DNA of 64,000 bases from Linnemannia elongata (Eukaryota; Mortierellomycota; Mortierellomycetes; Mortierellales; Mortierellaceae), in NCBI GenBank assembly GCA_036320915.1, contig JAXBDG010000012.1, positions 1,724,501-1,788,500 on the forward strand. Direction: 5' to 3'. A model generated the notes under the pieces. The model worked only from the letters and a program-made list of their open reading frames with translations. It was not told the DNA's origin and did no database searches. This document shows positions 43,969-54,957 of the stretch, piece after piece. A program made the position numbers and the translations under genes. Numbering within the stretch: the first letter of the stretch is position 1; each line of letters starts with the position of its first letter.

Positions 43969-46706
43969 ATGAGCTCAGAAAAACATGTGGGATCTCTCCC
44001 AACGATACACCATCAGAACGGCCGTGCTCGCCGTAAGTCTTTTTGTGCACTAACACTTAATCGTTTTTCCGTATTGGCGGTGTACCTGAACACACGCACT
44101 CACCGGGAGTGAACAAGAGAACGAAAAACAAAAGGCAGCAGCAAAGAGCAGAGGGCAGGAGGCGAGGTGTGAGGATAAGAAAGGGACAAGAGACACCAGG
44201 AAAGGGGAGACTAAGGTACACAACGAGTTTGTTTCGGCTTGGTTACAGGCGCTGTAATGGGGGTCTGGTTGGTCGGTGCTTTTTTGTGTTTCTTGTTGTT
44301 TCTCTTTTCTTTTTTTTTTTATTACACTGCTTTCTCCTTGCCTCTCTTTGCTTAGTTTTTGCTTTATCTGATCGAAGCAAAGGAATGAGAAGGAGATAAA
44401 ATGATCCGAAAAAGAGAGGCTGGGTTATACCAAAGAGTATGAAAAGGAGCGAGAAAAAGAGGTAAAGGTTACAGAGAGCAACTAGAAAAACCAGGAGGAG
44501 AAAGGGCAAAACAATGGAAAGGCAGAGACTGCAGCAAAAACGAGAGGAGGCGGAAGAGCAAAAGCAGTTACCACCCTTTTCAAGCATTAGCTCTCTTCCC
44601 TGTACTTGATTGTTGCTTTCTTCAATCTGCAAGGGAGGATGGGGCTAACTACACCACTTGGACAACGAGGCCCACATCAAGTGGCTGCTAACTGTCTTCT
44701 TGTAGGAACCACGGACGTATCAGGATCGGACACACTTTGACTTGATATCAGGACGCTATGCAAATCGATCGGGAAACAATGATGACTGATAGCCGGGATG
44801 CAGTGACAAAGAATGGGGCGTGGAGATTATTATATTATTTGACAACCATCTGGGCCATCGGATCTTTTCTACACCGACAATCAGAGGCCCTTTTTTTTGT
44901 GTTCAGGATGAATCCACCAAAAAAAAAAAGAAAAAAAAAATTGAGAGGTGCGAATCGACAAAAAAGAGAGCAAACAACCGTGAGAGTGCAAAGAGCATCA
45001 AAGAGCAGAAAGAGTGTGTCTGTGTTGAGAGTATGAGTGTGTGAAAAAGAACAAAAACAAGACGTATCTTCAGTAACGGATGATTAAGTTGTGCGCTGTA
45101 GCGTGCATATGACTCGTCCATTTTGTTGAATTGGGGAGAATGGGTGGACACCAATTGGAAAAATGAACACCAACAAATGCAACAACAGCAACAATAAGAA
45201 AGAGGGACCGAGCGGATTGTTGTTAGTATTGTCGTCGTTCATCCTTTTGGGTGCACAATTTGTCCACAAAGGAGGACAAAGGGGGTGGAGTTGAAAAAGA
45301 AAAAAAAAATGCTCTCGTCGTTTTTAGTGCCCTGCAAAAGACCTGTCATCCAGACACATAGACGGGATGTCCATTCATCCTCGCACATCCTTGAAGGGAA
45401 AAAAGCGGATTGTCTAACCTATCCTTGTATGGCTATCATGTTATAGATGACGGAGCAACGTTTATGGGCGTATCGATGAAGCACTTGTCACTGCTGATTC
45501 TCCTTCTCCAGAATAGTACTCTCGTCTTGATGATGCGCTACTCCCGAGTGAATGTCGACCCAGACCAGCCAATGTACCTCGCCTCAACGGCGGTCTTCTT
45601 TGCAGAACTCATCAAGTTGCTCGCCTGTGTATTCGTACTCGCCTATAAAACGAAATCCATCCCACGCACACTCTACATCCTCCGCAAGGATATCGTCGAC
45701 CAGCCTCAGGAGATCCTTAAAATGCTGGTGCCTTCAGGACTCTACGCCCTTCAAAACAATCTTCTTTATGTCGCCCTCTCCAACCTCGAGGCTGCCACCT
45801 TCCAGGTCACCTACCAGATGAAGATTCTCTCGACAGCCGTCTTCTCCGTCATGATGCTCAACCGGAGGCTGACTCGTCAAAAGTGGTTCGCTCTCTGTCT
45901 GCTCATGGTCGGAGTCACCTTGGTCCAGCTCCAGAACGTTGGATCCAAGGTCAGCCCTGTAGTGGTCGACAGCAAGGAGGAGGAAGAGTTCTCGTCCGAG
46001 GGTCTCGATGGCAGCATGGGCGACGAACTGGGCGATGCTGGCATGGTGGGCGATCTCGTAGACGAGGAGACTGGACCTGTGCAGAACCCCTTTATTGGTC
46101 TGGTCGCTGTCTTGACCTCGTGCGTGTCGTCTGGATTCGCCGGCTGCTACTTTGAAAAGATTCTCAAAGGCGCAGAAGCCGACATGTGGGTCAGGAACAT
46201 CCAACTCGGTCTTTCGGGAGCCCTGTTCAGTTTCTTGGCCATGTTCTACGATCGCCAGAGGATCTTTGAGGGCGGCATCTTCCAGGGATACACTGCCATG
46301 ACATGGATTGTTGTTGCCAACCAGGCTCTTGGAGGACTGTTGGTCGCTATTGTCGTCAAGTATGCCGATAACATTCTCAAGGGCTTTGCCACCTCGCTCT
46401 CCATCATCATCTCGGGTATTATCTCGGTGTACTTTTTCGACTTTGAGCCATCGATCCAGTTCCAGCTCGGCACACTTGTCGTCATCTGTTCGACTTATCT
46501 CTATGGCCGTCCCGACTCTGCAGTCCCTGGTTTCATCCGTCCCACCAAGAAGTGAGTTGCCCTTTTTGTTCCTTGTTCTGACATGGGACAATGTTCATTA
46601 GTGGTTGTATTGACAAAATGACTCATTGCTTTGCGTTTTTTCTCGTGTTCTTCATTGATCGCTCTTCTTTAGGAGACAGAGTATCCCACCGCCCAGCAAA
46701 TTTTAG
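43969..46706 (+). CDS. UDP-sugar transporter, SLC35A family
   Basis: Exon 1 (43969-44032, MSSEKHVGSLPTIHHQNGRA) joins in phase across a long 1.4-kb intron to exon 2 from 45447. The protein is a multi-pass (about ten segments) antiporter of the Golgi or ER membrane, of the UDP-galactose/UDP-N-acetylglucosamine type; LQNSTLVLMMRYSR, QNNLLYVALSNLEAATFQVT and YQMKILSTAVFSV are characteristic. An acidic loop (KEEEEFSSEG...DEETGP) lies between the two halves. Exon 2 can read to TGA at 46553-46555 (390 residues) or splice at a GTGAGT donor overlapping that stop (46552) to 46673-46706, giving 400 residues ending in SKF. I chose the spliced form. Exact substrate is not decided by sequence. Confidence 0.88.
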
Positions 46707-48710
46707 ACGACTTTACCAAATCGTTTAAGGATTTTTTTGTCAGCAGCTCGGTGGAAGCGAAGGGATATGACAGTGGAATATCGGCCAGGGCTTCTTTCAA
46801 TTGTTTTTTTATATCATGATTTGTATCTATGGTGGCCATTCGGAGCGTCAGGAGCATTGCCCAGTCACGAGACTATCAGGACCATCTTATCCACGGCTCA
46901 AAGACCAAGCGGCTACCGACATTCCTAGTGTCACCAAAAAAAAAGCTACTCTCCCACACACATAGACAAACGGCCTCGTTCTTTTTTCTTTCTCTTTCCT
47001 GCTCCTCACCTTTCCACCCCTCCCTTCCTTTTCTCGATCTGCTCAACAAAAAATAACATAACAACCACACCATCAATAGCCACAAAACAAAAAAAAACGG
47101 CAGACCTACTTGTCGCTGGTTCGCTTGTACAGTTACCTTTTCCTCATCTTCATTTACTTAATCCTTTGCTACTTTTTCTTTTGTCGTTTTTTTTTATTAC
47201 TTTTCCTCACAAAAAACACTAAAAACATATTTTATACATGAACACACAAACACACACGCTTGCTTGCTTGGTCTCCGAGGATTGGTTCTTGTCCAATTGC
47301 ATTGTAATTTCGGGAACACAGAAATGATGGAGTGAAGGCAGGAAGGGAGGGAGGGAGTTAGTTATGAAGAGGTGCGTGTATCAACTATTAAACACATGTG
47401 AACTAGGCCGATAAAAAAAAATGCGCCCTTTTTTTTCCTGTTGTTTTCTTTCTTCCCTATGCATGGGAGGGGAGTGTGTGTTTTTTTCACCTTTGTCTGT
47501 ACGTGCTGCACTTATAGCTTCCTTTCCTTTTCTTTTTCATGCCGTCCATCCTTTCCTTCCTTCAATGTTCCTTTTTCCCCCTTTTTCTCATATGTGTGCG
47601 TGGTCCTAAAAAGCAGGTGCAGTGTTTGCATCTGCAGTCAAAGTGAAACTAAAATCAAATCGTATTAGGATTATTTTGAAGCAGCGCAAAGAGGGAAAGA
47701 ACAGCGAAAGGCAGTGGACGGTCTGAAGGACCGGGTGGGATGGATGAGACGAGCACACACTCTGAGAGCCCTTTTTTCATTTTTATGTTTTTTTGTGAAT
47801 AGGTGTAGATTATTGGGGGTGAATGAGAGGGGTGTGCGTGGTGACACTTGGCATGTGGCAATAGCAACAACAATGAAAAGAGGTCAATTTGACCGGAGAA
47901 AGAGAAAGAGATAGAGAAAGAGGTGTATCTCATGAAAGGAAGAGGGAGGTGCGGTTCCCATGGTAGGTCACACACACACACACACACACACACACATGGC
48001 GAGACACCGAGACACCAAGGGAGAGAGTTAGTACGTGTATTCTTTTTTCTGTATCGCTTTTTTTTTCATGTTGAACCCGTAGTGTGCCGCTAGCTCCGAG
48101 ACCCAAAGTCAAGGGTGGACGGACGATGGATGGGTCATTGAATATTACCCTTGGCATGGAAGTAGTCCTTTTTCTGCCATGGTGTAGACCGAGCACTAGT
48201 AAACAAGCTATAAACATGCCTCAAGTTTGGCCTTTAAGAAAAGTTACCCCTGGATGGTGCGTTTTGTCTGTCACTGTATTTCTGTTTCTGTATGGACGGG
48301 GAGGAAGGACAGGAAAGAGAGTGTGTATCGTTGTGTGTTGATTCGATCCGATCCAGGTCCTAATTCTTTTGAAGAACAGAAACAGTACAGGCACACTATC
48401 TGGGTTTAAATCGTTTTTTATTTGGAGGGATGTCTGGGGGAGACAAGACAGGTGTCCGATGGCGATGGGGGGCAGAGAGAGGGAGAACAGAGGAGAGGAA
48501 GTAGAGTAAAGTTACAGTACTTAGCTTGTCGGAAGGAGAACCTGAACTGAACGGGGTGCTCTCTCTTCTCTTTATCTTCCTATTCGTTTTTCTTGTGTCC
48601 TTTTTCTTTTCTCTTCTCCTTCTTCTTTGTCCACACCTTCCTCTACGCTCCCTCCACCCTCGCTCCTCCGCCCTTCCCCTTCCTTCTTTTCCGACTCTCT
48701 TTCATCAACC
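46707..48710. other. Intergenic between transporter and desaturase
   Basis: No gene recognised. It contains the likely 3' UTR of the transporter, a CA microsatellite at 47969-47996, and, from about 48,540, a strongly C/T-rich stretch that is the probable promoter and leader of the desaturase. Confidence 0.5.
47969..47996. repeat. CA microsatellite
   Basis: Fourteen uninterrupted CA units lie just downstream of GGTAGGT. A length-variable marker. Confidence 0.9.
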
Positions 48711-51173
48711 ATGGCTGCCACCCCCAGTAAGTAGCAGCCCCCCCCCTCTCTCTTATCATCCTTCATTTTTGATCTGATAATCACCTTGCTTCTCATATGT
48801 GATCAAACATTCCCCCCCATCAAAACATAACTGTTGATATCAAACAACTACACCTCTCAACCCTTCACTAACCAAACAGCCACGCCCTCTTCCCTCTTCC
48901 CACACCCCTTCCTTCCTTCCTTCCTTCCTTCCTTCCCTTCAATTGAAAAAACCCCCCCCCCCCTCCCGATGAATTAGGCGTCAGGACATTCACCCGGTCC
49001 GAGATCCTCAATGCCGAGGCTCTCAATGAGGGCAAGAAGGATGCCGAAGCTCCTTTTTTGATGATCATCGACAACAAGGTCTATGATGTCCGCGAGTTTG
49101 TGCCCGATCACCCTGGTGGAAGTGTTATCTTAACACACGTTGGCAAGGACGGCACTGGTAAGCTTTTTTTTTTCTAATTACTCTTGTTAATATCTTTTTT
49201 TTTAAAAAATCGTTGTTTACTTTATGGTTAACTACAGGAGGACCTGAATGAAAAAAAGAGAGTTGATGAGAGCAGATGAAAAAGGGCGATTGAGTTCCTG
49301 TTGAACCGGGATTCCGAACAGACATCTAAAAAAAAAAAAAAAAAAAAAGGAAGACGATGGGGGGAGATGATGGTTTGTGGTTGTTGATGACCCTTGGCCG
49401 TTATCTCTTCTCATTATTACTGTTTATTTTGTTTGTTGTTTTGACCCCTGAAGAAGGGAAGAGAGTTGGTTGCATTGCCCATTATCGATTGGGAAACAAA
49501 GAGCTGCACAAACCGAGGGATACTCACGCCACTTGCCAACACACCCCTCACAGACAAACAGACTGAGACGAGGACATGCAGATAGCACGCCACAGACAAC
49601 AGACAATGCCTGCGGACAGCAATGCCATGCGAAAGTACGGGATAGACAGCAGACGGAACAGACAGTAGGCACCTCAATTGGACTCGAGGAACAGGAACTA
49701 AAAAAAAATATACTCTGCTGTCGGGACAGACTCCTACACAAACAGACACCCACTACTGGATGGAGGAATACATCCCCAACATAACCATATTACGATTTAT
49801 TATTTGTTATTCCATATACACCGAACAACAGTATCCACACCAACAGACAACCACAACAAAAACAACAATTCACTTCAAAAAAAAATAACCCCGCTAAACT
49901 GCACCTCTCTGTCCTTCTCAAACATAACTTTCACCTGTCTCTATGTCTCTTGTTTCGTGTTTCTAACCTCTCCACCCCCGTTTTCATCTATCTAGATGTG
50001 TTTGATACGTTCCATCCCGAGGCTGCGTGGGAGACACTCGCCAACTTCTACGTCGGCGACATTGCTGAGCACGACCGCGCGATCAAGGGCGACGACTTTG
50101 CGGCCGAGGTGCGCAAACTCCGCTCGCTTTTCCAGTCCTTGGGCTACTACGACTCCTCCAAGGCCTACTACGCCTTCAAGGTCTCGTTCAACCTCTGCCT
50201 TTGGGCTCTTTCGACTTTCATCGTCGCCAAGTGGGGCCAGACCTCGACTTTGGCTACAATCGCCTCAGCCTCGATCTTGGGACTCTTCTGGCAGCAGTGC
50301 GGTTGGCTCGCCCACGACTTCTTGCACCACCAGGTCTTCCAGGATCGCTTCTGGGGAGACCTCTTCGGAGCTTTCCTCGGAGGTGTCTGCCAGGGTTTCT
50401 CGTCCTCCTGGTGGAAGGATAAGCACAACACCCACCACGCTGCGCCCAACGTTCATGGAGAGGATCCCGATATTGATACTCACCCCTTGTTGACCTGGAG
50501 TGAGCACGCCTTGGAGATGTTCTCGGATGTGCCCGATGAGGAATTGACCCGTATGTGGTCTCGCTTCATGGTCTTGAACCAGACCTGGTTCTACTTCCCC
50601 ATCTTGTCCTTTGCCCGTCTCTCCTGGTGCCTCCAGTCGATCCTCTTTGTTCTCCCCAACGGCCAGGCCCACAAGCCCTCAGGAGCCCGTGTCCCCATTT
50701 CCCTTGTCGAGCAGCTCTCGTTGGCCATGCACTGGACCTGGTACTTTGCGACCATGTTCCTCTTCATCAAGGACCCCGTCAACATGATCGTCTACTTCCT
50801 CGTCTCCCAGGCCGTCTGTGGAAACCTTCTTGCTCTTGTCTTCTCCCTTAACCACAACGGTATGCCCGTCATCTCCAAGGAGGAAGCCGTCGACATGGAT
50901 TTCTTCACCAAGCAGATTATTACTGGCCGTGATGTTCACCCCGGTCTCTTCGCCAACTGGTTCACCGGTGGATTGAACTACCAGATCGAGCACCACTTGT
51001 TCCCTTCGATGCCCCGTCATAACTTCTCAAAGATCCAGCCTGCGGTCGAGTCATTGTGCAAGAAGTACGGAGTGAGGTACCACACCACAGGAATGGTCGA
51101 TGGCACAGCTGAGGTCTTTGCTCGTCTCAACGAGGTCTCCAGAGCCGCCTCCAAGATGGGCAAGTCCACCTAA
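48711..51173 (+). CDS. Delta-6 fatty-acid desaturase with cytochrome b5 domain
   Basis: Exons 48711-48726, 48978-49157 and 49996-51173 join in phase to 457 residues, the length of the known Mortierella alpina enzyme, which it resembles over its whole length. It introduces a cis double bond at carbon 6 of linoleic or alpha-linolenic acyl chains, the first step toward gamma-linolenic and arachidonic acid, at the ER membrane with electrons from its fused cytochrome b5. The b5 heme motif HPGG is at 50-53. The three histidine boxes are HDFLHH (172-177), HNTHH (209-213) and QIEHH (395-399); Gln replacing the first His of box 3 is the front-end hallmark. The first exon has only 16 coding bases. A TTCC-repeat lies in intron 1 and intron 2 is 838 bp. 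Confidence 0.96.
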
Positions 51174-51896
51174 ATCTCTTGTCCTCCTGTCCAAGATCGA
51201 GCCAAGCAGAGCCTCTTTTGTTTGTCCGTTTGAACCCCCTCACCTCCCTTTACATTCTTTTCATTTTCTTCATTACCCAGGTCTTCTTCTTTTCCGGAGA
51301 GGCGAAACCTGTTCATCATTTTCATTCTTGTTTAACTTCTTACATTTGAACACTTTGTGCAGCATAAAGAACAATATCCTCTCTTTCGGGGAGCAATTGT
51401 GATCCCCCATTTTTCACTTCATACCATTTACCATCCTTTCATTTCATATTGTCTTGTTAGTTCTTTACTTTCATTTTTTCTGTTCAAATTGTAATAAAAA
51501 CAATGAGAATCCTTCATCATATTCGTGCTCATCACTTCCTTAATACCGCGCTGATGTCGACCTCTCTCGTTTTCCCTATACTCGAAAAATAAAAACTGGA
51601 TAGCATAAATGGAGGGCACAAGGAAATGCCGTTCCAATGTCTCCACGCTGGGCATACTCCTTTTTACACAGCAAAACAAAAAACACACTCCCCTCCCGTC
51701 TCTCAGAACAATGACCAACGCCCGCCCCTCCGCGTTCAGAGTCGTCCTTCTGCGAGAAAATGAAATCCGCGCCCCATTCATTTCCTGCCTTTAACACGAA
51801 AGAAGATGTTGGATACAATGCTGTGGTTGAGAGTTAGTGTTGTTGATGTATTATGATTTTTTTTTATTCCTTGTTGCCGAGTTCGTTTTCCTTGTT
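51174..51896. other. Convergent 3' regions of desaturase and prefoldin genes
   Basis: The two genes face each other. An AATAAA signal for the desaturase lies near 51491. No additional gene is seen. Confidence 0.6.
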
Positions 51897-52711
51897 TTAC
51901 TTTTTGGCGGATTGTTGCTGGAGTGCGGTCTGAGTCTGAACCAATTCCATCCTCTTCTTCTCCGTCTTTTCCTGCAAGTCCTTCAACTGCTTCTCCACAC
52001 GGTCACTACAAGCAAGGGTAAGTAACAAACACGCGTATTAGTTACTTTCTGATCATGAAATACACGAACGCGACACACGGCGCATGATAAAGAAAGAATA
52101 CAAGAGGGTGCTTACATCTCGGCTTGGATGAAGTCGATACGCTTGTCGACGTTAGTGACGGCCTCGGCTTTATCCTGCTTGGTGAGGACGGGACCGATGA
52201 GTTTGTAGATGTTGGCGTCGTCCTTCAAGAGTTTGAACTCGTCCTGGACCAGCTTGTTTTCTTGCAGTTGCGAGTCCAGTCTCTGCCTTGCCTCTACTGC
52301 CTTTGCGTAATCTGTTTTGTTTTCATGTGGTGATTGGGTAGGGTAGAAGATGGTGGAGTAAGGGCGTGGTGTTAGGGCGTATACGTTTGGGATATGAGAG
52401 GATGCTGGTTTATATCTCCATGACAGATGCCTATGAAGGTAGGCATGGAGGTATAAAAGTTTGTCCAGAGTTTCTCCATTATGATGACTCTTTTCCGTTG
52501 GCAAGAAATGTGCAGATAAGACGTGACGCCTCCAAGCGTTTTCTACTATCAGTCCAGGCTCGAGATGCTCAGCGTGTTGCGGCACGATTCCTGATGCTCA
52601 AAAGGGGTGATGTAAGGTAGAGGTTTTGAGCAATTTACCCTTTTGCAAGGTCTGGTAGGCGGCAGAGTCGGTCTCGAGCTTGCGCTGTAATGCTGTGATG
52701 GTTGCCGACAT
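51897..52711 (-). CDS. PFD6: Prefoldin subunit 6 (beta-type)
   Basis: Three exons on minus, 52711-52639, 52311-52116 and 52005-51897, give 125 residues, the usual length of the family. It is a subunit of the hexameric cytosolic prefoldin co-chaperone that delivers unfolded actin and tubulin to the CCT chaperonin. The pattern is two long coiled-coil helices (MSATITALQRKLETDSAAYQ at the start, IDRVEKQLKDLQEKTEKKRM at the end) joined by the beta-hairpin segment FKLLKDDANIYKLIGPVLTK, typical of PFD6/YKE2. The exon 2 to 3 junction turns an apparent GAG-ATG-TAA end into GAG-ATT-GAC. It shares a 390-bp upstream region with RPB5. Confidence 0.93.
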
Positions 52712-53101
52712 GATGATTCCTGTGTGTTCCTGAAAGTGTGATGAGAAGGGCGTCAAGCTGCTCCGTCAAGATCCCATCTGTTGGTGTCCTCGTGACGGTC
52801 AGGAAGGCGATCTGATCGCAGGCGTTATACATTTCATCCACCTCGCGATTTTTTTTTTTTTTTTTTTAGCTGCGACCAGGAGTGCCGAACAAGTTGGTGG
52901 CTTTGACTTTGAGAAGTTGTTTGCCTTGCTCAGCTACATAAAAGCGCTTTTTTGTGCTTCGCTTTTTTTTTTTTTTTTTCTTTGACCATCAACTTCGCCT
53001 GTGTTCATTCCAGCTCCTTCGTCTCGGCCTCTCTCTCTCTCTCTTTGTTTTTTTTTTACTCTCTCCTTTCAACACCTCACCTCCCCTTTTTTCACACAAC
53101 A
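52712..53101. promoter_or_regulatory. Shared promoter region of divergent PFD6 and RPB5
   Basis: The two start codons are 390 bp apart on opposite strands. The interval contains two long T-runs of about 19-20 bases (near 52849-52868 and 52963-52980) and C/T-rich stretches before RPB5. Such poly(dA:dT) tracts commonly keep nucleosomes off fungal promoters; here this is inferred. Confidence 0.55.
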
Positions 53102-54655
53102 ATGGATAACGAGTCTCGCGAAATCGTCCGTCTCTGGAGAGTCTACAGAACCATCCATCAGCTCTGCGCTCACAGAGTAAGAAATCGAATCGTTATTTGT
53201 TGTTTACCAGAAAAGCGATCAACACAAACCCACCATTCACCCCAGCAACATTCCACTTCACCCGTTCTATTTCAAGAGAGAACAAACTACAACAATTAAA
53301 TAACTTCCGAGAAACCCCGTCCTCATTACTAACTTTCACCACTTCCCTTCCACCCAAAACTGCTGTAACCCCTATAGGGCTACTTGATTGCTCAGAACGA
53401 GTTGGACCAGGACCTTGAGAAGTTCACCAGCTTGTTTGCCAGTCACGGAAAGGTTGAGTAAGTAACCTCAGCTGGCATGCTTCTGGCCCCGCCGTTTTAC
53501 TTCTTGGGAGAGAATATCCAGTACAAGGATCGGGACCAGGATCTGTTGTATGGAGGTATACTCAGGATCCACTGGAAGAGGGGTGTGTAGCCGCTGCACC
53601 AGGAAACCAAGCAGAGGAAATGGGATCGTACTCGGGTGCTGGCAACATGGCACCGCCTGGACAAATTCAGGGTACTTGAGTGCTGCAAGAAACGATGGCT
53701 TCTACAACGAGTGCTGGCTAGTATCAGGAAGGACGGTGCGGCGACGGCAGGATCAACGCGAAATAGAGGGCCGATCTTGACCGACACACTGCCGTAGTAG
53801 TGGCGCAGGACACACTTTGGCTATGGAAGGACGTAGCACGATTAGCCAAGGATGACACTGACCACGCAATGTTTCCACATCAATGGAACTTACGACTATT
53901 CGGACAAGAATTCAAGAGCTGTCTCTTTTCCATTTTAACTAACACACTTGTGAACTTTTCATTAATAATAGCCGCAATGCTTTGATGTTCATGGTCCAGA
54001 AGAAGGATGACCCCGCAGATCAGATGCTTGTCTTCTTCCCCGACGAGACCTCTGTCGGTGTCAAGACCATCAAGAAGTAAGTTGGATAACAGGTGATAAC
54101 TACAACTGGCACAATATCCGGTCAAACAATGTACTGACTAAAACACCTTCATGACATGATAGGTACTGCGAGTTGATGGTTGCAAAGTCCGTTGGACGCG
54201 GAATTGTTATTTACCAGGACAAGATCACACCCATGGCTACCAAGGTCATCAGCGAAGTCAGCCACAGCTACCATTTGGAGTCCTTCCAGGAGGCAGATCT
54301 CCTCGTCAACATCACAGAGCACACTCTCGTCCCAGAACACATTGTCCTTTCTCCCGAGGAGAAGGAGACCCTCTTGAAGCGCTAGTATGTCTTATTTTTT
54401 TTTTTGCAGGATCTTTTTGCAAACCATATCGGGATACGTGGGGGAGTTAGGTTTTTCGACGACTGTTCCCCTTATACTCACCGATTTGATTCTTGCATCT
54501 TTTCTTATAGCCGTTTGAAGGAGACTCAGTTGCCCCGCATCCAGCCTTCAGACCCTATCGCAAGATACTACGGATTGGCTCGTGGACAGGTTGTCAAGAT
54601 TATGAGGCCGTCCGAGACGAGTGGTCGCTATGTCAGTTACCGTCTCTGCTACTAA
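53102..54655 (+). CDS. RPB5: RNA polymerases I, II and III subunit RPB5 (RPABC1)
   Basis: Five exons (53102-53176, 53378-53457, 53972-54076, 54163-54384, 54511-54655) join in phase to 208 residues, close to the eukaryotic norm of about 210. RPB5 is a shared subunit of all three nuclear RNA polymerases, part of the jaw that contacts downstream DNA. The N-terminal jaw domain begins [11 protein letters not shown] and contains [17 protein letters not shown]. The C-terminal assembly domain shows [20 protein letters not shown], then [20 protein letters not shown] and [20 protein letters not shown], the most conserved part of the family. Intron 2 is the longest (514 bp). No defect is seen. Confidence 0.97.
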
Positions 54656-54957
54656 GCTATTTTTTTTCCTCTGTATGATTGGGAGACCATGTGGAGGCGC
54701 GTTTTATTATAACGAGTTGACCACACCTCGAGATTTTGCACACACAGGAGGAAGCACACAGCACACTACAGCAACGGGATTGACATGAGTTGAAGGCGAT
54801 TCGTGGACTTGGATTGAAGAGGTTTTTAGCATGGAAAAATATAATAAAATTGCATAACAACAACATATGGGAGATAGGCGATCTGACGGGGTATTGTGGG
54901 GTTCAGGTCATTGTGTTCATTCAAAATGGGATTTTTATTGTGTAGGGAGTAGGGGTG
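54656..54957. other. Convergent 3' region of RPB5 and the next gene
   Basis: About 300 bp without coding signal. The likely 3' UTR of RPB5 (AATAAA near 54840 and TAAT-rich sequence) overlaps that of the opposite gene. Confidence 0.5.

Noticed and set aside
45734..46591. Minus ORF of 285 residues inside the sugar transporter
   Set aside because: Antisense shadow of a strongly coding, well-recognised gene.
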